Shown: positions 25,582 through 34,147 of the stretch, one piece after another
How the letters are laid out: each line of letters begins with the position of its first letter
Numbering within the stretch: position 1 is the first letter of the stretch
Source of the DNA: Methylocapsa aurea
GTDB lineage: Bacteria > Pseudomonadota > Alphaproteobacteria > Rhizobiales > Beijerinckiaceae
Length of the DNA: 64,000 nucleotides
Assembly (NCBI RefSeq): GCF_000746085.1
Contig: NZ_JQKO01000016.1
Span: forward strand, 37,088-101,087
Direction of reading: 5' to 3'
Notes under the pieces: generated by a model
What the model was told of the DNA's origin: nothing
What the model saw: the letters and a program-made list of their open reading frames with translations, nothing else
The model's database searches: none
Translations under genes and position numbers: made by a program

Positions 25582-26451
25582 ATGACTGAAACTCCAGAAA
25601 CAGGCCTGGCGACGCCGTCGCAGAGGCCGCGTCGGCTGGCTGTTTACCGGCACGCGCGCGTCACCCGGTTAACCCATTGGATCAATTTCCTCTGCGTGAG
25701 CGTGCTGTTGTTCAGTGGCCTGCAGATCTTCAACGCCCATCCGGCTCTGTATTGGGGGCAGTTTGGCGCCGACTCCGATCCCTCAATATTCGAGCTTGGA
25801 GCCGATGAATCGAGGGCCGGCCCGCCGGTGGGGTTCGCCAGGATTGGTTCGTCAACTTTCGACACAACCGGGATCCTTGGCCTCTCGCGCAACGCCAGCG
25901 GCGGATTCGCGCAGCGCGGATTCCCCGCGTGGTTGACGCTTCCAAGCTGGCGCGATCTTGCCATGGGGCGCCGGTGGCACTTCTTCTTTGCTTGGCTGTT
26001 TGTCGCCAACCTCCTGGTTTATGTCGCGGCCGGACTAGCCAACGGGCATCTTTGGCGCGACCTCCTGCCCAGCTGGCGGCAGCTGCGGCCGAGGTCTCTT
26101 CTCCAAGATGTCGCAGATCACCTACGGCTGAAATTTCCGCGCGGCGAGGCGGCGCGCCATTACAATCCGCTCCAGAAACTGACCTATCTGGGCGTCATCG
26201 GCGTGCTGTTGCCGGCAATGATTTTGACTGGCCTCGCCATGTCGCCGGGGATGGACGCTATCCTGCCGTGGCTTGTTGATATGTTCGGTGGACGCCAATC
26301 CGCGCGGACCATCCATTTCATCGCAGCCAGCCTGATCGTGCTTTTCGTTTTTGTTCATGTCGCGATGGCGCTTCTGGCCGGACCAGTGAATGAGCTGCGC
26401 TCGATGATTACTGGCCGATTCCTCATTTCCGTCGAGGATAAACATGAGTAG
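25582..26451 (+). CDS. Membrane cytochrome b (b561/Ni-Fe hydrogenase type)
   Basis: A 289-residue integral membrane protein with four or five transmembrane helices. VTRLTHWINFLCVSVLLFSG near 27 contains the first heme-ligating His; GRRWHFFFAWLFVANLLVY near 132 and RTIHFIAASLIVLFVFVHVA near 252 supply others, as in cytochrome b561 proteins that donate electrons to periplasmic molybdoenzymes. Start at 25582 follows GGGGAA. It overlaps the next gene by eight bases, so the two form an enzyme-membrane anchor pair. Confidence 0.88.
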   Translation: MTETPETGLATPSQRPRRLAVYRHARVTRLTHWINFLCVSVLLFSGLQIFNAHPALYWGQFGADSDPSIFELGADESRAGPPVGFARIGSSTFDTTGILGLSRNASGGFAQRGFPAWLTLPSWRDLAMGRRWHFFFAWLFVANLLVYVAAGLANGHLWRDLLPSWRQLRPRSLLQDVADHLRLKFPRGEAARHYNPLQKLTYLGVIGVLLPAMILTGLAMSPGMDAILPWLVDMFGGRQSARTIHFIAASLIVLFVFVHVAMALLAGPVNELRSMITGRFLISVEDKHE

Positions 26452-27223
26452 AATTCAACTCCCCCGGCGCCGGTTTTTGGCTCTGAGCGCGGCGGGCCTC
26501 GGCGGCGCGCTGCTCGCTGGCTGCGACCGCCTCTCTGAAACCTCGGAGGTCCAGGAGGTTCTGTCCTCAGCGGAGTCGCTGACCTATCGCGTTCAGCGTC
26601 TGCTCGGCGGCCGCGATGCGCTCGCCCGTGAATTCACCGAGGCTGATCTCTCGCCGGTGTTTAAGGTGAATGGCAGCAGCATGCCTGAGGGCGAGGACTA
26701 TGCGGCCCTGCTGGAAGGCAATTTTGTCGACTGGCGCTTGCGCGTCGAGGGGCTGGTCGCCAATCCGCTGGATTTGTCGCTTGAGGATCTGCGCAAACTG
26801 CCGCAACGGACGCAGATCACGCGCCATGATTGCGTCGAAGGATGGAGCGCCATAGGCAAATGGCGGGGCGTTCCGCTCGCCATTGTGCTTCAGCGCGCTT
26901 CCCTTCTACCCACCGCCCGCTTCGTAGTATTCCACTGCGCCGATGTTTATGAGCGAGCCCTGGACGGGACGGGCCAATATTACGAAAGCATCGACTTGAT
27001 CGACGCCTTCCATCCGCAAACCATTCTTGCGCATAGTCTCAACGACGCGCCGCTTTCCGTTGGCCACGGCGCCCCGTTGCGGCTGCGGGTCGAGCGGCAG
27101 CTCGGCTACAAGCACGCAAAATACGTGATGCGCATCGAATTGACCGATCGTCTCGACCGGTTCGGGCGCGGCAAAGGCGGGTTCTGGCCCGATCGAGGCT
27201 ACGAGTGGTACGCGGGAATCTGA
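26444..27223 (+). CDS. Molybdopterin-dependent (sulfite oxidase-fold) oxidoreductase
   Basis: A 259-residue enzyme. N-terminal RRRFLALSAAGLGGALLAGC is a Tat motif leading to a lipobox (LAGC), suggesting a Tat-exported lipoprotein. The sulfite oxidase domain carries LEDLRKLPQRTQITRHDCVE; the Cys is the expected molybdenum ligand, followed by GWSAIGKWRGVPL. Later, PLSVGHGAPLRLRVERQLGY and KHAKYVMRIEL are typical. With its cytochrome b partner it parallels MsrPQ, which repairs periplasmic methionine sulfoxide; it is not MsrP itself by these motifs. Confidence 0.88.
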   Translation: MSRIQLPRRRFLALSAAGLGGALLAGCDRLSETSEVQEVLSSAESLTYRVQRLLGGRDALAREFTEADLSPVFKVNGSSMPEGEDYAALLEGNFVDWRLRVEGLVANPLDLSLEDLRKLPQRTQITRHDCVEGWSAIGKWRGVPLAIVLQRASLLPTARFVVFHCADVYERALDGTGQYYESIDLIDAFHPQTILAHSLNDAPLSVGHGAPLRLRVERQLGYKHAKYVMRIELTDRLDRFGRGKGGFWPDRGYEWYAGI

Positions 27224-27499
27224 ACCGGATGCGCGCGTGTAGTGGAAACTGTTAGCTGAGCTCAGGCGATTGGCCGAATTGATTTAATCACTACGGCGGA
27301 GGCCTGAGTCATGACGATTGGATTGGGCTTTCCAATCATCACGCTTTGCCGGAAGGACGACCGGTTGATATTGAGCGGAATCATGCATGTACTGAAAGTC
27401 CGCTCTCGCTGTGCCGACTGCCCGAAGAATTCTGGCCCCTACAGGACGATCTACAATCGCTTCGCCCACTGGAGCAAACGGGGAATTTGGCAGAAACTC

Positions 27500-27582
27500 C
27501 GCTGATCCGCTATCCGGCCATAATTGCCGGAAACCATCGTGTCTGATTCCCCTCACGCAAACCTTGGGTTCGGTAATTCGAA
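27500..27582 (+). repeat. 83-bp direct repeat, copy 1
   Basis: Matches 28484-28566 at 80 of 83 positions (differences: T/C in TAATTGCC, G/A in CCGGAAACC, C/A in AAACCTTGG). On the minus strand its end reads FELPNPRFA and stop, the same as the last codons of the histidine kinase at 28537. So it is a displaced copy of that gene's 3' end and 53 bases beyond. Confidence 0.9.
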
Positions 27583-27618
27583 GCGACGGGAGAGCTCACC
27601 GGCAATCCCCTGCCCTAA

Positions 27619-27847
27619 GCGAACGCCTATGCGATGATCAAGAGGCGCGCCAAAAGCCGCTGGCGTCACCACGCATGTCGGCGACCACACGTTTCGGGCA
27701 ACGGGCGTCACCGCTTATCTGGGAAACGGCGGCACGTTCGAACGCGCCGGGCAGATGGCGAACCATGCCTCGACACGCAGGACGCAGATTTGCGACCATC
27801 GCGCCGCGGAAGTCACTCTCGACGAGGTGGAAAGGATCGGCGCCTAA
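27619..27847 (+). pseudogene. Tyrosine recombinase/integrase C-terminal relic
   Basis: Two frames joined at an AAAA run (27652-27655) read ANAYAMIKRRAK, then AAGVTTHVGDHTFRATGVTA and YLGNGGTFERAGQMANHAST, ending EVTLDEVERIGA and stop. HTFRATG is the HxxR box and MANHAST the second His region of phage/ICE integrases; the final Tyr position reads ICDHR where Tyr is expected. A TAA lies just upstream in frame. Only the last ~75 codons remain, with a frameshift and a lost catalytic Tyr. Confidence 0.7.
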
Positions 27848-27924
27848 ATGCGCGGACTTACGATATGTGAGGTTTTTGCGCGTTAGCCCCCGGTGCACGA
27901 ATCCGAGCGCGCGCGCTGGCGCCA

Positions 27925-28098
27925 TCAAATTCGACCGAGCGAGCCCCACTCAGGGGTAACAATTTCGATGATGAACTTTCCGGTGCCGAAAGGGTCTGGG
28001 AGAATCACGTAAGTAAAACTATCCTCTGGATCGATTTTCTTCACATTCACGATAGAGGCCGCTGCGGCATCTTCACATTCGAAAGCGTGGTATTTCAT
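27925..28098 (-). CDS. 57-aa protein of unknown function
   Basis: A short minus-strand ORF: MKYHAFECEDAAAASIVNVK, then KIDPEDSFTYVILPDPFGTG and KFIIEIVTPEWGSLGRI. The composition is that of a small folded alpha/beta protein rather than random translation of GC-rich DNA. AGG lies about seven bases upstream. It sits between the two 83-bp repeats together with the integrase relic. I recognise no family. Confidence 0.5.
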   Translation of the reverse strand: MKYHAFECEDAAAASIVNVKKIDPEDSFTYVILPDPFGTGKFIIEIVTPEWGSLGRI

Positions 28099-28483
28099 AA
28101 TGCCTAGTGCCCTTGGCTGCGCTGGCGCTCTTCGCCCCTTAGCTGCTATCCGAAGTACGCATGTTTCAAACCATGTCGCTCCTCTACCCGCGATCTCTTG
28201 AACACGCTGGCGACGAGCCGAACCCGCAAGCGGCGTCCGCGCTCTGGGCCTCCACTCCTTGAGGTCAATGATCTTGGCGTCAGACTTTTCGGCGAGGCTT
28301 TGCCAGCCATCGACATTTCACACGACCATTTGGCTTGACTCCGTCAGCGCCCAATTTGCGCCGCGCGCCCGGCGATCCGGGTCCGGTCGCCCATTAGCCG
28401 CTCTCTGGCTTTCTCCTGCTTGCCGGCTGAGACCGCCGGGGAACGCCCTGTTCGCGTCACTTGGTGCGGTTGCGCCAAAACTA

Positions 28484-28566
28484 CGCTGATCCGCTATCCG
28501 GCCATAATCGCCAGAAACCATCGTGTCTGATTCCCCTCACGCAAACATTGGGTTCGGTAATTCGAA
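28484..28566 (+). repeat. 83-bp direct repeat, copy 2
   Basis: Contains the last nine codons plus stop of the histidine kinase gene (minus strand, 28537-28566) and 53 bases downstream. Near-identical to 27500-27582; see that entry. Confidence 0.9.
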
Positions 28567-30018
28567 TCGAAACACCGTTCCCCTGCCGACGGTGCTTTCG
28601 ACGCTGATGGGGCAATCGTGCAGGGTGAGAATCCGGTTGACTATGAGCAGCCCAAGTCCACCAGTGACTCTGCCACTGCGCCGGCCAAGTGGCGAAGCAC
28701 GGTCGAAAAGCCTTCGCATATCCTCCGGTCTGATCCCCGATCCCGAGTCTGCAACGCTAACTCGGACCCTTCCGACGCGCTGAAGGACATCGATCCGGAT
28801 CGTTCCACCCGCCGGCGTGTGCCGAAGCGCGTTGTCCAGAAGATTGACGAGAACGCGCTCAATCATACCGATATCAGCCAGCACGGGCGCGCTTCCATTT
28901 AAGATATTGGCATAAACAACCACGTTTCTGTCTTGTGATGGAAGTTCGAATTTTTGCACGACGTCTTGGATAAGTTCGGCCAAGGAAAAGACTTCGAGCA
29001 GGGGCTGAATGTCAGAGCATTCCAAGTTGGCCAGATCAAATAGTTCCTGAGAGAGACGTCCGACCTTAGCGCTTTGACGAAGCGCAATATCGAGATAGCG
29101 GTCGCGTTCTTCCGGAAGCAACGTCTTCGTCTTTCGTCGCATGGTCTCTAAATAGCCGTGAAGTGCGGTAAGCGGCGTTCGAAAATCGTGGCAGACATTG
29201 GCGACAAGCTCCCTACGGAGCTGCTCTTGTTGTTGCAACTCCCTGAACTGCTCTGTGATCCGATTTGCCATGAGTTGAAATGCACGGGCGAGGCGGGAAA
29301 TTTCATCGTCGCCTTTGGCTAGGGGACCGGGAACATCAAGGCATCCGGCGAAGCCCTGCCGCTCCAGCCGGCTGACCGCGGCAGTCAGAGCATTGAGCCG
29401 TCTTGTGATCGCCGCGAAAAGCAAAAGGCCGAAACAGATTGTCAGGACGAACGCTCCTGCCGATATAACGCTGGCAGTGCGGAAAATCCGGCCCTCCCAG
29501 AGATTGGCGGCAAGTTGCTGATAGGCTTCTCCCGCGAGAACGACATAGAGATAGCGATCGACTTCACCGTTTTTGATCAAGGCCGCGGTGCTGAAAATTG
29601 CGGCCTCGGCGCCGCTCCTGGGATCATCTCCGAAGATTGGGAGGTTTACGTTTGAGTTGGAGTTGGACAGGAACCTCTGCACCGGGGCGAGATCGATGCG
29701 ATCTCGCTTGAGATGCCCTGCCGGCGCAAGATGCATCTCTATCCTCCCGGATTTGTCCAAGAGGTAGACCTCGATGCTGGGATTCACCATCATCAGCATA
29801 TGAAAGAGCTCTTCGATCGCCTTTTGATCAAGTCCGTCAGGACCCAAGAGCGGCAATTGAGTGGCGATGTGCTGGGCGAGGCCTCGGTTCAACCGCTGCA
29901 CCAGCTCCTGCTGGTGATAATGCACGGTCGTGAAGCAGAGAAGGCCGAGCAGCCCACCGAAGGTTAGCATCAGAAAGGCGAACGCCAGAGCAATGCGTCC
30001 GTAAAGGGAGTGAATCAT
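28537..30018 (-). CDS. Sensor histidine kinase, two-component system
   Basis: A 493-residue membrane kinase. Transmembrane helix 1 (IALAFAFLMLTFGGLLGLLC), a periplasmic sensor of about 140 residues, helix 2 (VISAGAFVLTICFGLLLFAA), a HAMP linker, the phospho-acceptor H-box (ELVANVCHDFRTPLTALHGY), N-box (ERVLVNLLDNALRHTPAGG) and G-boxes (VADSGSGI, GGLGLLIVNRI). Autophosphorylates and passes phosphate to the regulator encoded by the overlapping upstream gene. Start at 30018 overlaps the regulator stop by four bases. Its 3' end is duplicated at 27500. Confidence 0.92.
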   Translation of the reverse strand: MIHSLYGRIALAFAFLMLTFGGLLGLLCFTTVHYHQQELVQRLNRGLAQHIATQLPLLGPDGLDQKAIEELFHMLMMVNPSIEVYLLDKSGRIEMHLAPAGHLKRDRIDLAPVQRFLSNSNSNVNLPIFGDDPRSGAEAAIFSTAALIKNGEVDRYLYVVLAGEAYQQLAANLWEGRIFRTASVISAGAFVLTICFGLLLFAAITRRLNALTAAVSRLERQGFAGCLDVPGPLAKGDDEISRLARAFQLMANRITEQFRELQQQEQLRRELVANVCHDFRTPLTALHGYLETMRRKTKTLLPEERDRYLDIALRQSAKVGRLSQELFDLANLECSDIQPLLEVFSLAELIQDVVQKFELPSQDRNVVVYANILNGSAPVLADIGMIERVLVNLLDNALRHTPAGGTIRIDVLQRVGRVRVSVADSGSGIRPEDMRRLFDRASPLGRRSGRVTGGLGLLIVNRILTLHDCPISVESTVGRGTVFRFELPNPMFA

Positions 30019-30737
30019 GGCCGCGATGCCGACAACGAAAGGGAGTGCCTGAATTTGTAACCCACGCCCCAAACCGTAACGATATTGGTTGGATTTGCCG
30101 GCTCGGGTTCAATCTTGGATCGCAGCCGATTGATATGTGAATTCACGGTATGCTCATATCCGTCATGACTATAGCCCCAAACCTGATCGAGGAGCTCCAG
30201 CCGGGTGAAGACACGGTTGGGATGCTGAGCGAAAAAATATAGAAGATCAAACTCGCGCGGCGTAAGAATGACGGGGCATCCGCTCAAGCTGACCTCACGG
30301 GCCGCGACATCGAGGCAAAGTTCGCCAAAGCGCATCATGGCGGGACGAAGGCGGGTCGATTCAATCTTGAGTCGATCGATACGCCGAAACAGAGCGCGAA
30401 TCCGCGCGGCTAGTTCCAGGACGGAAAACGGCTTGGTCAAATAGTCATCTGCACCCAGTTCCAGACCGAGAATACGATGCGCCTCGGCCGATTTGGCGCT
30501 GGTGATGACGATAGGCGTATATTCGGAGCGCAAGCGCACCTGACGGCAGATATCAAAGCCGTCGACGCCTGGCAGCATGAGGTCAAGGACGATGAGGTCG
30601 TAGCTTCCGATCTCGATAAGGTGAAGACCTCTCTCCCCGTCTGCGGCGTGATCGACGACAAATCCCTCGTCGCGCAAATTAACGCGCAAAACCTCAGCGA
30701 TGTCTGGATCGTCTTCTATCACCAATAAATGTCGCAT
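30015..30737 (-). CDS. OmpR/PhoB-type response regulator
   Basis: A 240-residue regulator. Receiver domain: LLVIEDDPDIAEVL acidic pocket, phospho-Asp in DLIVLDLMLPGVDGFDICR near 52, ITSAKSAEAHRILGLELGAD and LTKPF. The DNA-binding winged helix follows (LTPREFDLLYFFAQHPNRVF and HINRLRSKIEPEPANP). Start at 30737; a longer frame to 30830 lacks the family N-terminus. Partner of the kinase at 28537. Divergent from the beta-propeller gene, which may be its target. Confidence 0.93.
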   Translation of the reverse strand: MRHLLVIEDDPDIAEVLRVNLRDEGFVVDHAADGERGLHLIEIGSYDLIVLDLMLPGVDGFDICRQVRLRSEYTPIVITSAKSAEAHRILGLELGADDYLTKPFSVLELAARIRALFRRIDRLKIESTRLRPAMMRFGELCLDVAAREVSLSGCPVILTPREFDLLYFFAQHPNRVFTRLELLDQVWGYSHDGYEHTVNSHINRLRSKIEPEPANPTNIVTVWGVGYKFRHSLSLSASRP

Positions 30738-31059
30738 GCTGGTCACGATGTCGCTATTCCCTTCGGACGAACCCATCCATGGACTGGGGAAGCGGTACGC
30801 CAATCGGACCGATTTGATCAAGCTCCGCATGGAGCCTTTCGGCCAATATCGGTAGCCCCGCGCGGCATCCCTTTCACCCGAGTTTCCGAGGCTTTATTTT
30901 GCGGATCTTTCTTGCCGCATTCTTATCAAGATCTCGAGTGACCACACAATTTGTTAGTCGCGTGATCGCTCCGTGAGGATTTCGGGACGCTTTGCTCGCA
31001 ATAAGGTGCTGCCCAATACGGGCTCTAGGGGACTTTGCGGTCCGGTTTGGAGATCCAGC
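30738..31059. other. Divergent promoter region
   Basis: About 320 bases between the response regulator and the beta-propeller gene; no gene seen. It should carry both promoters. Confidence 0.5.
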
Positions 31060-32190
31060 ATGACATTGAGTTTGAAAGTGACAGGATTGTGCATTGCCGC
31101 GCTTGCAGCCATCTCCGCTATATCGAGTCCGGCTTCCGCGGAGGCCGAGCGGGAAAGATCGCACGGCGCCGTCTATACGATGAGCAACGCAAGCGAGGGC
31201 AATGCCGTGCTGGCGTTTCGTCGTGCGGCGACGGGGGAACTTACGCCGGCGGGTTCGTTCCCGACCGGTGGCCGCGGAACCGGTGGAGGCCTCGGCAATA
31301 TAGGCGGCGTCGTGCTGAGCCAAGACCAGCATTGGCTGTACGTCGTCAATGCCGGCAGCAATGATATTACGGTTTTTGCGGTCGACGACGATGATCGCCT
31401 CACCCGCGTCTCCAAGGCGGCGAGTGGCGGCGACCATCCGATTAGCATCGCGGTCGATGACGATCTTGTCTATATCTTGAACGCGAACAGCGATTCGATT
31501 ACTGGATTTCGTGCTACGGAGGCTGGCCACCTGGAGCGTATCTCCGGCTCCACCCGGGCGCTCGGCGCAACCGGCGTCAATCCTGCCCAAATATCTTTCA
31601 GCCCTGACGGCCTCAGCCTCGTCATCACCGAAAAGGCGACTAACAATCTGGCCGTCTTTGGCGTAAACCGCGCCGGCCTCCCTGACAGCGCGCCAACGAT
31701 TCAACCCTCGGCCGGCCCCACACCGTTTGGGTTCAGTTTTACCAAGCGCCGCACCCTGTTGGTCACCGAGGCTGCCGGCGGCGCAGCAAATGCAAGTTCC
31801 GTTTCATCTTATCGTCTCGGCCGTGATGGTCGCCTCACCCTTGTTGAAGGCGCCGTCCCGACCAAGCAGACAGCAGCCTGCTGGATCGCGGTGACGCCAG
31901 ATGGGCGCTATGCGTACACAAGCAACGCCGCCAGCCAGTCCATTACCGGATTCCAGGTGAAGCCGTCGGGCGATCTTACTTTGCTTGACGCGGACGGAAA
32001 GACGGCCAGCACGGGCCTCAGTGGGAACCCCCTCGATAGCGTGATCAGCCGTGATGGGCAGTTCCTCTATACGCTGAACGGCGGCAGGGACACGATCAGC
32101 GCCTTTAGGATCAGGCAGGACGGCGGGCTCACACCGATCGCAACCTTGTCGGGTCTCCCGGCGAGTGCGGATGGCTTGGCGATCCGCTAA
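31060..32190 (+). CDS. Exported beta-propeller protein (lactonase/YVTN family)
   Basis: A 376-residue precursor with a signal peptide (VTGLCIAALAAISAISSPAS). The mature part consists of repeated propeller blades: GNAVLAFRRAATGELTPAGS, HWLYVVNAGSNDITVFAVDD, DLVYILNANSDSITGFRATE, GRYAYTSNAASQSITGFQVK and QFLYTLNGGRDTISAFRIRQ. This is the seven-bladed lactonase/YVTN beta-propeller family. Enzymatic 6-phosphogluconolactonase activity is unlikely for an exported protein; a binding role is equally possible. GGAG precedes the ATG by seven bases. A hairpin follows the stop. Confidence 0.88.
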   Translation: MTLSLKVTGLCIAALAAISAISSPASAEAERERSHGAVYTMSNASEGNAVLAFRRAATGELTPAGSFPTGGRGTGGGLGNIGGVVLSQDQHWLYVVNAGSNDITVFAVDDDDRLTRVSKAASGGDHPISIAVDDDLVYILNANSDSITGFRATEAGHLERISGSTRALGATGVNPAQISFSPDGLSLVITEKATNNLAVFGVNRAGLPDSAPTIQPSAGPTPFGFSFTKRRTLLVTEAAGGAANASSVSSYRLGRDGRLTLVEGAVPTKQTAACWIAVTPDGRYAYTSNAASQSITGFQVKPSGDLTLLDADGKTASTGLSGNPLDSVISRDGQFLYTLNGGRDTISAFRIRQDGGLTPIATLSGLPASADGLAIR

Positions 32191-32207
32191 TCGCTCTCCG
32201 ACGAAGC

Positions 32208-32238
32208 TGATACGCCGCGTCCAAGGCGCGGCGTATCA
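32208..32238 (+). terminator. Perfect 12-bp hairpin after the beta-propeller gene
   Basis: TGATACGCCGCG at 32208-32219 pairs exactly with 32227-32238; the loop has seven bases. It starts 17 bases after the stop codon. No T tract. Confidence 0.65.
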
Positions 32239-32663
32239 CATAATGGCATCCGATCTACGCGGCGCCGATACGATCTCTAAGTATCGCCGAAAAGCGCGCG
32301 GCTGCAAGCCGCGTTGAACGGCGTTTGAACTGCACGCCTGACCAAAATCATCGGCGAGTGCGCCACCCGAACGGATCGACGTCCGCATAGCAGTTGTCGT
32401 CACCGTTAGCCGATCGCTTATTTTCCCGTTCGGTTATCTTGATGCACACGGTTCAGCGTTCAATGTCGAGCTTTCCATGAAAAATGTCCGGGAAAGCTAC
32501 GCGCGCACTGCCGGCGATAGACATCGAAGATAGAGCAATTGCGGAGGCGATGGACAGACGCCACGCGAAAGCGCTTGGTCGAAGGTCCGATGGGCAGGGA
32601 TCAAGGCGAGGCGTCAAAGTCTTGGCGGGGGAAACGCCCAAAACATCGTGCGGTTGCTTTTGA
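32239..32663. other. Intergenic between convergent genes
   Basis: About 425 bases. One minus-strand ORF (32453-32701) overlaps the anti-sigma end and has no recognisable domain; I do not support it as a gene. Confidence 0.5.
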
Positions 32664-33434
32664 TCACTGACCCTTCCCGCCCGCCTTAGCTTGGAATTCA
32701 CGCGCGAAGGCGTCGAGCTCCTCTTCCGGCACGTCGGATACCGCGCAATAGACGAGATCCTGTCCCGTCCATCGCATGAGGCTGAAACCTCTGACCGAGG
32801 TTGGAGAGATGGATGGCGCCAGCCTGGCTGGCAACGCGGTCAGGCTTATCAAATGGCTGCGCAGTCGGTAGACCAGCGTCGGCGCTGGCGTGCCATCGAT
32901 GACATCAACCCTTCCTCCAACAAGGATATATCCACGTTCCGCGAGGTCAACAACCGGCGGCGAAAACGCAAGACGCGTATCGAACCACGGCTTGACCGTA
33001 TGCCGATCCGTTGAGACGACATCGACTGGTTGGGCCGCTAGCAAACTGCGCATGTGGTCGGAGACCAATGTTTCGCTAATGGAGGGGGTCCGATCAGCAA
33101 TGAATTGTGGGGCGAGGGCTCCCGTCAAACCGACGCTGACAACCACCGAGGCCGCCAGCGCGAACCAGCTTGGGCGGGATGGGACGCGCAACGAGCGCGG
33201 ACCCTTGATCGCCGCTTCGGCGGCAAGACGGGCCCGCAATTCCAGTGGCGCCCGCCCACGGGGCAGAGCTCTTCGAATGGCTGTCCGAAGGGCGGTCAGC
33301 TGGTTCCATTCCGCGGCGAGTATCGGGTCTTGCGCAATCCTCTTTTCAATTTCCAGCTGCCCCCCCGCGTCGAGCTCTCCGTCGAGCGCGGCCTGCATGA
33401 GAAGCCTTATGTCGTCATGATTTTGCGTCGTCAT
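32664..33434 (-). CDS. Anti-sigma factor, transmembrane
   Basis: A 256-residue protein. The cytoplasmic N-terminus (DIRLLMQAALDGELDAGGQL, then EIEKRIAQDPILAAEW) resembles the anti-sigma/RskA-type zinc-finger-like domain; one transmembrane helix (FALAASVVVSVGLTGALAP) lies near 90-110; the C-terminus would be periplasmic. Its start overlaps the sigma-factor stop by four bases, the usual sigma/anti-sigma coupling. The N-terminal HxxxCxxC motif is absent, so it is a non-zinc variant. Confidence 0.85.
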   Translation of the reverse strand: MTTQNHDDIRLLMQAALDGELDAGGQLEIEKRIAQDPILAAEWNQLTALRTAIRRALPRGRAPLELRARLAAEAAIKGPRSLRVPSRPSWFALAASVVVSVGLTGALAPQFIADRTPSISETLVSDHMRSLLAAQPVDVVSTDRHTVKPWFDTRLAFSPPVVDLAERGYILVGGRVDVIDGTPAPTLVYRLRSHLISLTALPARLAPSISPTSVRGFSLMRWTGQDLVYCAVSDVPEEELDAFAREFQAKAGGKGQ

Positions 33435-33973
33435 GCCGGCGCCTCCGCCAAGGAGCGGATCAACAGGGAGCGCGCCCTTGCGAGGCGCGACATGACCGTG
33501 CCGATAGGCACCTGCAGAACCTCCGAAATTTCGCGATAGCTGGCGCCGTTGATCTCGCGCATGACGATAGCTTCCTTGAAGAGCAGCGGCAGCCTTGAGA
33601 CGGCGTCCTCCAGTCGTTTCGCTTCGACGCTGGCGATGAGTTCCGACTCGGGCGTCGCTGTTCTGAGCTCGTGGTCAGGCATCCTGCGTTCGGCGTCCTC
33701 CAGGTCGTCGGTCATTATCACGGTCTTCGGCCTGTTCTTTGAAATCCAAGTATGCGCGGCATTGCGCACGACTGTCAGCAACCACGCGCGGCTACTTTGG
33801 CCGGCGAACCCATCCAGTCCCCTGAACGCGCGAAGACATGCATCCTGCACGACGTCCTCGGCGTCCGTCGCGTTGCCGGTAAGCCAACGCGCGAGAGAAT
33901 AGGCGTCGTCGAGATGGGGTGCGATCACCTCTTCGAAGAGACGCTGTTTGGCCTGAGCCGCTTCTCCCTGCAT
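33431..33973 (-). CDS. ECF-family RNA polymerase sigma factor
   Basis: A 180-residue sigma-70 family protein. Region 2: LDDAYSLARWLTGNATDAED, then VVQDACLRAFRGLDGF. Region 4: LEDAVSRLPLLFKEAIVMRE, then INGASYREISEVLQVPIGTV and MSRLARARSLL, the helix-turn-helix that reads the -35 element. Paired with the overlapping anti-sigma gene. The cytochrome c and phosphoesterase genes upstream on the same strand may form a separate transcript ended by the hairpin at 34108. Confidence 0.93.
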   Translation of the reverse strand: MQGEAAQAKQRLFEEVIAPHLDDAYSLARWLTGNATDAEDVVQDACLRAFRGLDGFAGQSSRAWLLTVVRNAAHTWISKNRPKTVIMTDDLEDAERRMPDHELRTATPESELIASVEAKRLEDAVSRLPLLFKEAIVMREINGASYREISEVLQVPIGTVMSRLARARSLLIRSLAEAPA

Positions 33974-34107
33974 TCGCTTTGCGTCCGATCAAGGTTCGAC
34001 GATCATTGGGCCCTTCAGCTGCGAATAGGGGCGCCGAGAGTATTGGCGCCTCTCGGTCCCGTTGGAAGTGAATCGAAACGGTCGCACATTTCCAACGCCT
34101 CCGAGTT

Positions 34108-34128
34108 GGAGGCCTTGCCAAGGCCTCC
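34108..34128 (-). terminator. Perfect 9-bp hairpin after the cytochrome c gene
   Basis: GGAGGCCTT at 34108-34116 pairs with AAGGCCTCC at 34120-34128 around three bases. Located 20 bases beyond the cytochrome c stop and before the sigma gene. It probably separates the two transcripts; no T tract. Confidence 0.55.
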
Positions 34129-34147
34129 GATAGAATGATTGTCGCAA

